Shown: in pieces, positions 39,478 through 46,853 of the stretch
Layout of the letters: each line of letters starts with the position of its first letter
How positions within the stretch are numbered: the first letter of the stretch is position 1
NCBI RefSeq assembly: GCF_004342025.1
Contig: NZ_SLWN01000017.1
Span: forward strand, 124,001-188,000
Length of the DNA stretch: 64,000 bases
Source of the DNA: Kribbella steppae
GTDB lineage: Bacteria; Actinomycetota; Actinomycetes; Propionibacteriales; Kribbellaceae
Direction of reading: 5' to 3'
Notes under the pieces: generated by a model
The model's database searches: none
What the model saw: the letters and a program-made list of their open reading frames with translations, nothing else
Told to the model about the DNA's origin: nothing
Made by a program: the position numbers and the translations under genes

Positions 39478-41781
39478 ATGTCCGCGCTGCTCGCACAAGC
39501 GGTGGATCTTTCGTCGAGCAACACCACTGTGGTGGTCGTCGTGGGAGTGATCGCGATCCTCGCGATCGCCATCGCGATGGTCTTCCGCGGCCAGGTGCTT
39601 GCCGCGAACGATGGTACCGAGAACATGAAGACGATCGCCGCGGCGGTCCAGGAAGGCGCATCGGCCTACCTGAACCGGCAGTTCCGCACGCTGTCGATCT
39701 TCGCTGTGGTCGCATTCCTGTTGCTGTTCCTGCTGCCGGTGCACAGTGACGGCGACAACGAGACCACGCTGAAGATCTTCCGATCAGTCTTCTTCCTGGT
39801 CGGTGCGGGCTTCTCCGCCCTGATCGGCTACATGGGCATGTGGCTGGCGACGCGCGCCAACGTGCGGGTCGCCGCGGCCGCGCGCGACGAGGGCCGCGAC
39901 CCGGCGATGCGGGTCGCGTTCCGCACCGGTGGCACCGTCGGCATGGCCACCGTGGGTCTGGGCCTGCTCGGCGCCTCGGTCGTCGTCCTGCTGTTCAAGG
40001 GTGACGCCCCGACCGTGCTCGAGGGCTTCGGTTTCGGTGCCGCCCTGCTCGCCATGTTCATGCGTGTCGGCGGCGGTATCTTCACCAAGGCCGCCGATGT
40101 CGGTGCCGACCTGGTCGGCAAGGTCGAGCAGAACATCCCCGAGGACGACCCGCGCAACGCCGCCACCATCGCCGACAACGTCGGCGACAACGTGGGTGAC
40201 TGCGCCGGTATGGCGGCCGACCTGTTCGAGTCGTACGCCGTGATGCTGGTGGCATCGCTGATCCTGGGCAAGGCCGCCTTCGGCGAGCAGGGCCTGATCT
40301 TCCCGCTGATCGTGCCGGCCATCGGCGCGATCACCGCGGTCATCGGCGTCTTCCTGACCCGCCCGCGCACCGGCGAGAACGGCCTGCGCACGATCAACCG
40401 GGCGTTCTACATCTCCGCGGTCATCTCCGCGGTGCTCTGTACGGTGGCCGCGTTCGTCTACCTGCCGGGCAACTTCCGGGACCTGACCGGCGCCACCGAG
40501 GCGATCGCCGCCCACGACGGCGACCCGCGGCTGATCGCCACCGTGTCGGTGATCATCGGCATCGTGCTGGCCGCGATCATCCTGGCCCTGACCGGCTACT
40601 TCACCGGCACCGAGGACAAGCCGGTCAAGGACGTCGGCAAGACCTCGCTGACCGGTGCCGCGACCGTCATCCTGTCCGGTATCTCGGTCGGCTTCGAGTC
40701 CGCCGTCTACACCGCACTGGTGATCGCGGCCGCCGTGTACGGCGCCTTCCTGGTCGGCGGCTCGGGTGTCGTCGCACTGTTCGCGATCGCGCTGGCCGGT
40801 TGTGGTCTGCTCACCACCGTCGGCGTCATCGTCGCGATGGACACCTTCGGCCCGGTCTCCGACAACGCCCAGGGCATCGCCGAGATGTCCGGTGACGTGG
40901 ACGGCGAGGCGGCCCAGATCCTGACCGAGCTGGACGCCGTCGGCAACACCACCAAGGCGATCACCAAGGGCATCGCGATCGCGACCGCCGTACTGGCCGC
41001 GACCGCGCTGTTCGGTTCCTACACGGACTCGATCTACGCGGTGCTGAACGACGCGGGCGACGCGGCGTTCAACGCGGACGCGCTGGTCTTCGACCCGTCC
41101 ACCCTGGTCGGCATCATCATCGGTGCCGCCGTGGTGTTCATGTTCTCCGGTCTCGCGATCAACGCCGTCGGCCGCGCCGCCGGTGCGGTCGTCTACGAGG
41201 TCCGTCGCCAGTTCCGCGACATCCCGGGGATCATGGAGGGCACCGGCAAGCCGGAGTACGGCAAGGTCGTCGACATCTGCACCCGCGACTCGCTGCGTGA
41301 GCTGGCCACCCCGGGTCTGCTCGCGCTCACCGCGCCGATCGCCGTCGGCTTCGGCCTCGGTGCCTCGGCGCTGGCCGGCTACCTGGCCGGTGCGATCGCG
41401 TCCGGCACCCTGATGGCCGTCTTCCTGGCCAACTCCGGTGGCGCGTGGGACAACGCCAAGAAGCTGGTCGAGGACGGTAACCACGGTGGCAAGGGTTCGC
41501 CCGCGCACGAGGCCACCGTCATCGGTGACACCGTCGGTGACCCGTTCAAGGACACCGCCGGTCCGGCCATCAACCCGCTGATCAAGGTGATGAACCTGGT
41601 CTCGGTGCTGATCGCCCCGGCCGTCGTGGGGATGTCCTCGATCGGCGAGGACACCAACACCCCGCTGCGGATCGGTATCGCCCTCGTGGCGGTCGTGATC
41701 CTGGCCGTGGCCGTGATCATCTCCAAGCGTCGGGAGTCGGTCATCTCCGAAACCCCGGCCGAGGTGAACGCCGCCGCCTGA
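39478..41781 (+). CDS. hppA: Proton-pumping membrane pyrophosphatase, K+-independent
   Basis: A 767-aa protein with about 16 helices. The substrate site DVGADLVGKVEQ-IPEDDPRN (about 207-227) and the second acidic cluster DTVGDPFKDTAGPA are intact. Lys493 in GNTTKAITKG occupies the position that marks the K+-independent, proton-pumping subclass (Ala in K+-dependent ones). It couples hydrolysis of cytosolic pyrophosphate to proton export. ATG at 39478 has AAGGAGG 4 nt upstream. It follows bldG and ends at a strong terminator. Confidence 0.96.
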   Translation: MSALLAQAVDLSSSNTTVVVVVGVIAILAIAIAMVFRGQVLAANDGTENMKTIAAAVQEGASAYLNRQFRTLSIFAVVAFLLLFLLPVHSDGDNETTLKIFRSVFFLVGAGFSALIGYMGMWLATRANVRVAAAARDEGRDPAMRVAFRTGGTVGMATVGLGLLGASVVVLLFKGDAPTVLEGFGFGAALLAMFMRVGGGIFTKAADVGADLVGKVEQNIPEDDPRNAATIADNVGDNVGDCAGMAADLFESYAVMLVASLILGKAAFGEQGLIFPLIVPAIGAITAVIGVFLTRPRTGENGLRTINRAFYISAVISAVLCTVAAFVYLPGNFRDLTGATEAIAAHDGDPRLIATVSVIIGIVLAAIILALTGYFTGTEDKPVKDVGKTSLTGAATVILSGISVGFESAVYTALVIAAAVYGAFLVGGSGVVALFAIALAGCGLLTTVGVIVAMDTFGPVSDNAQGIAEMSGDVDGEAAQILTELDAVGNTTKAITKGIAIATAVLAATALFGSYTDSIYAVLNDAGDAAFNADALVFDPSTLVGIIIGAAVVFMFSGLAINAVGRAAGAVVYEVRRQFRDIPGIMEGTGKPEYGKVVDICTRDSLRELATPGLLALTAPIAVGFGLGASALAGYLAGAIASGTLMAVFLANSGGAWDNAKKLVEDGNHGGKGSPAHEATVIGDTVGDPFKDTAGPAINPLIKVMNLVSVLIAPAVVGMSSIGEDTNTPLRIGIALVAVVILAVAVIISKRRESVISETPAEVNAAA

Positions 41782-41796
41782 TCCAGGCAAGCAGCA

Positions 41797-41830
41797 GAAA
41801 CGGCCCGCCGGTCATCCGGCGGGCCGTTTC
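41797..41830 (+). terminator. Intrinsic terminator of hppA
   Basis: A perfect 15-bp inverted repeat GAAACGGCCCGCCGG, loop TCAT, then the complement ending GTTTC, 15 nt after the stop codon. Confidence 0.9.
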
Positions 41831-41945
41831 GCATCCTCCGGCCGCCCCGCCCTGACGAATGGACCCGGACAGTTCACCGTTCTACTGTCGTCTGTACGAC
41901 GAATGCTTGAGGGTGACTGCCGGTCTGAGCGCAGGGGAGGTAGGG

Positions 41946-43199
41946 GTGCCTCGGCGACAGGACAAGGGCTCTGCTCCTCCCCGACGGGTGGCGACGACCC
42001 GCTTGTCGGCATTTCTGCTGCTGGTCATGGCGGGAGTGCTGGGAGCGGCGCAGCCGGGGTACGCGACGACGACGCAACAAGATGTCGCCTACCTCAACGC
42101 TGCCCACCAGAGCAATCTGACGATCATTCAGGCCGCCCAGGCTGCTAAAACCAAGGGCCGGAGTTCGTGCGTGCGGCAGGTCGGCGCCCTGATGGAACGG
42201 GACCATCGCAGGCTGGCCGCGCAGGAGCTCGAGGCCGCGAGTCAACTGGGCGTCGGGCTGGTCACCATCCCTTCGCAGGCACAGCGTCAGCAGCTCGACG
42301 CCCTCGCCGCCAAGGCCGGGACCTCTGGGTACGACGCCGCCTGGCTGGCCTTGCAGCGGCAGGAGCACCAGCAGCTCCTGACCCTGATCGAAGGCGAGCT
42401 GGCGAAAGGCACCGAGCCTGCCGTCAAGTCGGTGGCCAAGGGCGCCCAGCCCGTGGTCCAGATGCATCTGGACATGGTGAAAGGCACCTGTCGGGTCGGA
42501 ACCGGCTCCATCACGGTGCCCACCGGCGACGGTGGCCAGGTCGCCGACGCCCAGCGGATCCGCTCGCGGACGGGATTGGTGCTGTTCGGCCTCGGAGTGA
42601 TCCTCCTCGCCGGCAAGCACATCCGGGCGCGGCGGCGGCTCCTCGGCCTTGGTGCGCTGGGAATGGGGATCGCCCTCGTGTTCGGAGGGTCGCCCGGCGA
42701 TACCGGAGAGGTTCCGCAAGCCGGCCGTTCCGTTGCGGAACGGGAAGCCGCCATTCCGCCGGTCCGGCTGGCGCTGCCCGGCGTCGTGGAAGCGCCGGTG
42801 CTGCCCGTCGCGACCGGCAGCGACAGGCGCCTGCAGATGCCGAAGTCGCCGGCCGAGGTGGGCTGGTGGGCGGCGGGTGCGGCGCCGGGCTCGGCCGGTG
42901 GAACCGTGCTGCTCGCCGGCCACGTGGACTCCGCCCGGTCCGCGCGCGGGGTGTTCGCCGCGCTGTCGCAAGTGCAGGTCGGCGCCAAAGTTGCGGTGAC
43001 AGCCGGGGACGGAGACGTGCACTGGTACCGAATCGTGGCTCGCCGGACCTACCGGCAGGAAGCCTTACCCGCCGACCTGTTCCACGGTGCTGTGAAGCCT
43101 CGGTTGGCGCTGGTGACCTGCATCGGCTCGTACAACCACTCGGCGCACCGCTACAGCCATAACCTGGTGCTCTACGGCGTCCCGGTGGCTCGCACCTGA
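41946..43199 (+). CDS. DUF4142-class F sortase fusion
   Basis: A 417-aa exported protein. Signal peptide (about 1-40, ending GYA-TTT), DUF4142 ferritin-like helical domain (about 45-180: DVAYLNAAHQSNLTIIQAAQ, ALMERDHRRLAAQ, RQEHQQLLTLI), two close membrane helices (about 203-245) that form a hairpin, then a class F sortase (about 285-417) with His326 in LAGHVDSA, Cys392 in LVTCIGS and Arg402 in HRYSHNLVLYG. Both domains would face outside. Class F sortases normally stand alone at about 200 aa. The start is GTG at 41946 with GGGGAGG 5 nt upstream. Single uninterrupted frame. Confidence 0.85.
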   Translation: MPRRQDKGSAPPRRVATTRLSAFLLLVMAGVLGAAQPGYATTTQQDVAYLNAAHQSNLTIIQAAQAAKTKGRSSCVRQVGALMERDHRRLAAQELEAASQLGVGLVTIPSQAQRQQLDALAAKAGTSGYDAAWLALQRQEHQQLLTLIEGELAKGTEPAVKSVAKGAQPVVQMHLDMVKGTCRVGTGSITVPTGDGGQVADAQRIRSRTGLVLFGLGVILLAGKHIRARRRLLGLGALGMGIALVFGGSPGDTGEVPQAGRSVAEREAAIPPVRLALPGVVEAPVLPVATGSDRRLQMPKSPAEVGWWAAGAAPGSAGGTVLLAGHVDSARSARGVFAALSQVQVGAKVAVTAGDGDVHWYRIVARRTYRQEALPADLFHGAVKPRLALVTCIGSYNHSAHRYSHNLVLYGVPVART

Positions 43200-43218
43200 A
43201 TCGGCGGGCGGTTTCGCG

Positions 43219-43419
43219 TTAAACCGTACGTTGCCGCCATTCGGGGGTGACTTCCAGCTTCAAGCGTTTGTCCCGCGGTATGCCGAAGTACTGGTGGCCG
43301 TCGACTTTCGGCTGATGCGGACTCCTGCCCGGATAGGGGATCGTCGGGGTTGTGGTCAGGGCTTTAACCGATGGCAGCGCGATCGGCCCGGACGGCAGAA
43401 TCAACCCAGGGGTGGACAC
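43219..43419 (-). CDS. Possible small protein, 66 aa
   Basis: In the 323-bp gap 43200-43522 a minus-strand frame ends in a plausible C terminus (GHQYFGIPRDKRLKLEV, then TPEWRQRTV) at 43219. GTG at 43419 is the likeliest start but has no ribosome-binding site, and third-position GC is lower than in neighbours. A short stem CGGTTT/AAACCG lies just past its stop. Product not recognised. Nothing else is evident in the gap apart from the RBS of the next gene. Confidence 0.3.
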   Translation of the reverse strand: MSTPGLILPSGPIALPSVKALTTTPTIPYPGRSPHQPKVDGHQYFGIPRDKRLKLEVTPEWRQRTV

Positions 43420-43522
43420 ACCGGATCCGCCCCGGGTCCGATGATCTGGCCCGGTCAGCCCTCGATACTGAATGCGACACCGCCCACGACCAATGGCGCG
43501 CCACCGAACGAGGAGTACGGCG

Positions 43523-44521
43523 ATGATCGAGGCAGAAAGCCTCACCAAGCGATACGGCGCAACCGTTGCCGTTGACAACCTGTCTTTCGAGGTGAAACCC
43601 GGCAAGGTGACCGGCTTCCTCGGCCCGAACGGGGCCGGCAAGTCCACCACCATGCGGATGATCCTGGGCCTGGACACTCCGACCTCCGGCGACGTCCGGA
43701 TCGACGGTCAGCACTACCGCGACCTGCGCCAGCCGCTGACCAAGATCGGTGCGCTGCTGGACGCCAAGTGGGTGCACCCGAACCGCTCGGCGCGGTCCCA
43801 CCTGGCCTGGATGGCCGCGTCCAACAAGCTGCCGAAGTCGAGCGTCGACAAGGCGCTGGAGATGGTCGGCCTGACCTCGGTCGCGAACAAGCGGGCCGGT
43901 GCCTACTCGCTGGGTATGTCCCAGCGGCTCGGCATCGCGGGGGCGGTGCTCGGCGACCCGGAGATCCTGCTCTTCGACGAGCCGGTCAACGGCCTCGACC
44001 CCGAGGGCATCCTCTGGATCCGGAATTTCATGCACCGGCTGGCCGCCGAGGGCCGGACGGTCCTGGTCTCCAGTCACCTGCTGTCCGAGATGGCGCAGAC
44101 CGCCGAGGAGCTGATCGTCATCGGCCGTGGCCGGCTGATCGCGCAGAGCTCCACTCAGGAGTTCGTCGACCGGGCCAGCGGCACTACCGTCAAGGTGCGG
44201 ACCCCGCAGCTGGATCAGTTGGCCGGCGTACTGCATCAACAGCAGTTGGTCACCCGGATCGAGGACATCGAGAAGGAGGGCAAGGTGCTGTTCGTCGAGG
44301 GCGACCTGACCACAGACCAGATCGGTGAGGCGGCCGCCGCGCACGGCATCGTGCTGCACGAGCTGACCCTGCAGCGCGGCTCGCTGGAGCAGGCGTTCAT
44401 GCAGATGACCGGCGACTCGGTCCAGTACCACGCACACGACGAGCTCGCCCACGTCGGCGACGTGAACCTCACGCCGCCGACCGGCGTCGAGGTGGTCTCG
44501 GGTCCGAAGGAGGACAACTGA
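43523..44521 (+). CDS. ABC transporter ATPase, ABC-2/DrrA-like exporter type
   Basis: A 332-aa ATPase: Walker A GPNGAGKSTTM (about 39-49), Q-loop replaced by IGALLDAKWVHPNRSA, signature YSLGMSQRLGIA, Walker B ILLFDEPVNGLDPEG and H-loop VLVSSHLLSEM. The C-terminal 100 residues match the extended regulatory tail of exporter ATPases related to antibiotic resistance. ATG at 43523 has GAGGAG upstream. The permease gene begins 1 nt after its stop. Confidence 0.93.
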   Translation: MIEAESLTKRYGATVAVDNLSFEVKPGKVTGFLGPNGAGKSTTMRMILGLDTPTSGDVRIDGQHYRDLRQPLTKIGALLDAKWVHPNRSARSHLAWMAASNKLPKSSVDKALEMVGLTSVANKRAGAYSLGMSQRLGIAGAVLGDPEILLFDEPVNGLDPEGILWIRNFMHRLAAEGRTVLVSSHLLSEMAQTAEELIVIGRGRLIAQSSTQEFVDRASGTTVKVRTPQLDQLAGVLHQQQLVTRIEDIEKEGKVLFVEGDLTTDQIGEAAAAHGIVLHELTLQRGSLEQAFMQMTGDSVQYHAHDELAHVGDVNLTPPTGVEVVSGPKEDN

Positions 44522-44522
44522 C

Positions 44523-45287
44523 ATGTCGCTGATCCAAGTCGAGCGGATCAAGCTCTTCTCCACCCGGTCGCCGTGGTGGTGCATGATCATCGCGGCCGTG
44601 CTGTCCATCGGTCTGGCCGCGCTCGCGACAGGTTTCGCCACCGGTCCGCAGGAGGCTGAGGTGACGCCCGCGATGACGCAGTTCGGCGTCGGCCTCGGGC
44701 AGATGGTCATCATGGTGATGGCGGCCCTGGCGGTCACCACCGAGTACCGGTTCGGCACCATCCGGACCAGCTTCCAGGCCGTCCCGCAGCGGGCCGCCCT
44801 GCTGCTGAACAAGACGATCGTGGTCGCCACCCTGGCCGCCGTGGTCGGTCTGGCCGCCTCGTGGGGTTCGTGGGCGATCGGCAACCTGCTGGCACCGACC
44901 GCGGACATGGCGATCAACACCTCCGCCGAGTGGCGGCTGATGTTCGGCCAGGCGTTCGTCTACGCGCTCTCGGCGATCTTCGCGATCGCGATCGGCATCC
45001 TGATCCGGCAGAGCGCCGGTGCGATCGCAATCCTGATCCTCTGGCCGCTGCTGGTGGAGAGCCTGCTGCCGCTGATCCCGAAGATCGGCGACGACCTGCA
45101 GAAGTGGACGCCGTTCACGAACGCGAACCAGTTCCTCAACGGCGAGCAGGACATGGGCCTGGCCGGTGCGGACGCGGCGGGTGCCTCCACCGCGCTGTCG
45201 CCGTGGTGGGCGCTGGCCTACTACGCGGCCTGGGCGATCGGCGTGCTGATCATCGCTCTGGTGACCGCAAGCAAGCGCGACGCCTGA
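44523..45287 (+). CDS. ABC-2 type permease
   Basis: A 254-aa membrane protein with about six helices. TTEYRFGTIRTSFQAVPQRA (about 73-92) is the ABC-2 coupling segment typical of bacitracin/lantibiotic-type exporters. It forms the membrane half of the exporter with the ATPase just upstream. The substrate is unknown. Followed by a GC-rich stem. Confidence 0.9.
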   Translation: MSLIQVERIKLFSTRSPWWCMIIAAVLSIGLAALATGFATGPQEAEVTPAMTQFGVGLGQMVIMVMAALAVTTEYRFGTIRTSFQAVPQRAALLLNKTIVVATLAAVVGLAASWGSWAIGNLLAPTADMAINTSAEWRLMFGQAFVYALSAIFAIAIGILIRQSAGAIAILILWPLLVESLLPLIPKIGDDLQKWTPFTNANQFLNGEQDMGLAGADAAGASTALSPWWALAYYAAWAIGVLIIALVTASKRDA

Positions 45288-45295
45288 CAAGACGA

Positions 45296-45327
45296 CCCCG
45301 GCCGAGGTTGAGGGGCCCTGGCCGGGG
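45296..45327 (+). terminator. Terminator after the ABC exporter genes
   Basis: CCCCGGCC (45296-45303) pairs with GGCCGGGG (45320-45327), 9 nt after the permease stop. Confidence 0.6.
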
Positions 45328-45364
45328 ACGCGAGGCCCGGCCGGGCTGAGGGGTCCTGGCCGCT

Positions 45365-45408
45365 ACGGCCCGTGGAACATCCGGGAAACCGGGTGTACCA
45401 CGGGCCGT
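45365..45408. repeat. 44-nt hairpin with GNRA tetraloop
   Basis: ACGGCCCGTGG-A-ACATCCGG, loop GAAA (45385-45388), CCGGGTGT-A-CCACGGGCCGT: a 20-step stem with one A-A mismatch and one U-G wobble, capped by GAAA. No T-tract follows. It may be a second terminator or a dispersed structured repeat. Confidence 0.65.
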
Positions 45409-45453
45409 TACCCGTTCCAGGCCCGGCTGCGGCCGGTCGTCGTACCCCGGTTA

Positions 45454-45469
45454 CCGGTTCCGGAACCGG
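45454..45469. promoter_or_regulatory. Perfect 16-bp palindrome
   Basis: CCGGTTCCGGAACCGG, about 48 bp upstream of the DUF2785 start codon. It could be an operator for that gene. TAGCCT at 45504-45509, 7 nt before the ATG, is a likely leaderless -10. Confidence 0.4.
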
Positions 45470-45516
45470 CCGGTAGGGCTGGCGGGTTGTGTGGGAAAGC
45501 GTTTAGCCTGCCGCGC

Positions 45517-46311
45517 ATGACCGACTGGGCGCGGGTGCGCGCCGACGGCTACGCCGTCCCGACCGATCGTCCGCTCACCGATCTCGTCGCCGAGTTGTCC
45601 GGCCTGCTGCGATCACCGGATCCAGTGACCCGCGACGCCCACGGGTACGCCGTGCTCGCCACCTGGATCGGCCGTGGTGTCCTGTCCGCCGACCAGCTCC
45701 GCGAGCTCGGCGACGAGATGGTCACCCGGTTCGCCGATCCGGAGATCCAGACCCGCACGTTCGCGCCGCTGATCCTCGACTCGATCGTCTCGGCCGGCGT
45801 CTTCGAGCCGAGCTGGGTGCCGCCGTTCGAGCGCTGGTACGTCGCCGAGGAGGATCTGCGCGGGTACGACGCCAAACTCGGCTGGCTGCACGCGGTCGCG
45901 CACGGCGCCGACCTGCTCGGGACCCTCGGCCTGCATCCGGCGGTCGAGCCGGTGCAGATGCTCCGGCTCGGTATCGGCCGGCTCCTGACGCCCACGTCGT
46001 ACGTCCTGCGCGACCTGGAGGACGACCGCCTCGGCTATGCCCTGGCGGTCACCATGACCCGCGCCGACCTCGCCGAGATCGACGCCGTCGACTGGCTCGA
46101 CCCCGTCCTCCGCGCGTTGGCGACCCCGCCCGTCGAAGGCATCACCCCCGAGGTCACCAACACCCTTCGCACCCTGCGGGCCCTGTACCTCCTGGTCGAC
46201 CACGGCACCCGGCTCCCCGGTGCCAACTTGCCGACCCGGATCCCGCACCGCGACCAGGTGAAGTCGAAACTCACCGAAGTCGTCCGCATCGTCACACCGC
46301 ACTACCTGTGA
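45517..46311 (+). CDS. DUF2785 family protein
   Basis: A 264-aa helical cytosolic protein. The N-terminal pattern of short helices (LSGLLRSPDPVTRDAHGYAV, LATWIGRGVLSADQL) and the middle segment YDAKLGWLHAVAHGADLLGT are typical of DUF2785, an Armadillo-like fold of unknown function. ATG at 45517 has no Shine-Dalgarno sequence and lies 7 nt after TAGCCT, so it is probably leaderless. Its stop overlaps the start of the broken HIT gene (GTGA). Confidence 0.8.
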   Translation: MTDWARVRADGYAVPTDRPLTDLVAELSGLLRSPDPVTRDAHGYAVLATWIGRGVLSADQLRELGDEMVTRFADPEIQTRTFAPLILDSIVSAGVFEPSWVPPFERWYVAEEDLRGYDAKLGWLHAVAHGADLLGTLGLHPAVEPVQMLRLGIGRLLTPTSYVLRDLEDDRLGYALAVTMTRADLAEIDAVDWLDPVLRALATPPVEGITPEVTNTLRTLRALYLLVDHGTRLPGANLPTRIPHRDQVKSKLTEVVRIVTPHYL

Positions 46312-46477
46312 AGCCCGAATGGCCGGGCAACTGGGCCCGGCTGGTATCCGGTGAGGACTGCGGCTTCTGCCTGGCATGGGCCAGGAGCGGAACCAGTACG
46401 GCGCGCGGATCTTCAACGGCAGGTACGTCGATGCCTACCTGCAGAGCGCGGACATGCGCGAGCGACTCACCGAGTGA
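46308..46477 (+). pseudogene. Truncated, frameshifted HIT-family gene
   Basis: GTG at 46308 overlaps the DUF2785 stop. The first frame reads WPGNWARLVSGEDCGFC, like the N terminus of actinobacterial HIT proteins; near 46373 the reading must shift to the frame MGQERNQYGARIFNGRYVDA (46376 on) and on to AYLQSADMRERLTE before TGA at 46475-46477. The HxHxH catalytic motif and the C-terminal two thirds are missing. A one-base deletion and a truncation explain this best. Confidence 0.55.
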
Positions 46478-46853
46478 CGGATCTGGTGAGGTGCGGCAGG
46501 GCTGGGGCTGTTGGTAAGGCTAACCTGGCCCAATGAGCTGCCGGGATTGGTTGCCCTGGTCATGGATTCAGGACAGCCGACGATCGGCGGCCGGCGCATC
46601 CGACTTTCGGCTGGGGTTTCCCTGAACTGTCCCCGAGGGACGATGCGCCGCGGTCCAGGGCACGGTACAGGTGGGTTCCGGTGGAAGCCGAACCCTTGTC
46701 GTGGGATCGTCTGGGTGGCAATGCCGTGGCCCCCTCCCATGGTGGTGCCAACGCCACTACCGCAGTAGTGCCAACACCATCGGACCTGGTCCCTGGCGAC
46801 GTTAGTTTTTTGCTGACGAAAGCCGTTAGGGGCAGCAGTTTTAGAGAGGGCGC
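46478..46853 (+). promoter_or_regulatory. Intergenic region upstream of P450 with two 15-bp direct repeats
   Basis: No gene is supported. GTGGTGCCAACGCCA (46742-46756) and GTAGTGCCAACACCA (46765-46779) differ at two positions, lie 23 bp apart and can also fold back (CACTAC-CGCA-GTAGTG, with ATGGTG/CACCAT outside). They sit 75-112 bp before the P450 start and are candidate regulator sites. GTTAGTTTTTTGCTGACG near 46801 is an unusual T-rich stretch in the promoter zone. Confidence 0.45.

Noticed and set aside
39784..41790. 668-aa reverse ORF over hppA
   Set aside because: Asp/Gly/Arg/His-rich repetitive translation opposite a highly conserved pyrophosphatase; typical antisense artefact.
43364..44920. 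518-aa reverse ORF over the ABC exporter genes
   Set aside because: Shadow of two well-defined forward genes; no domain and no start signal.
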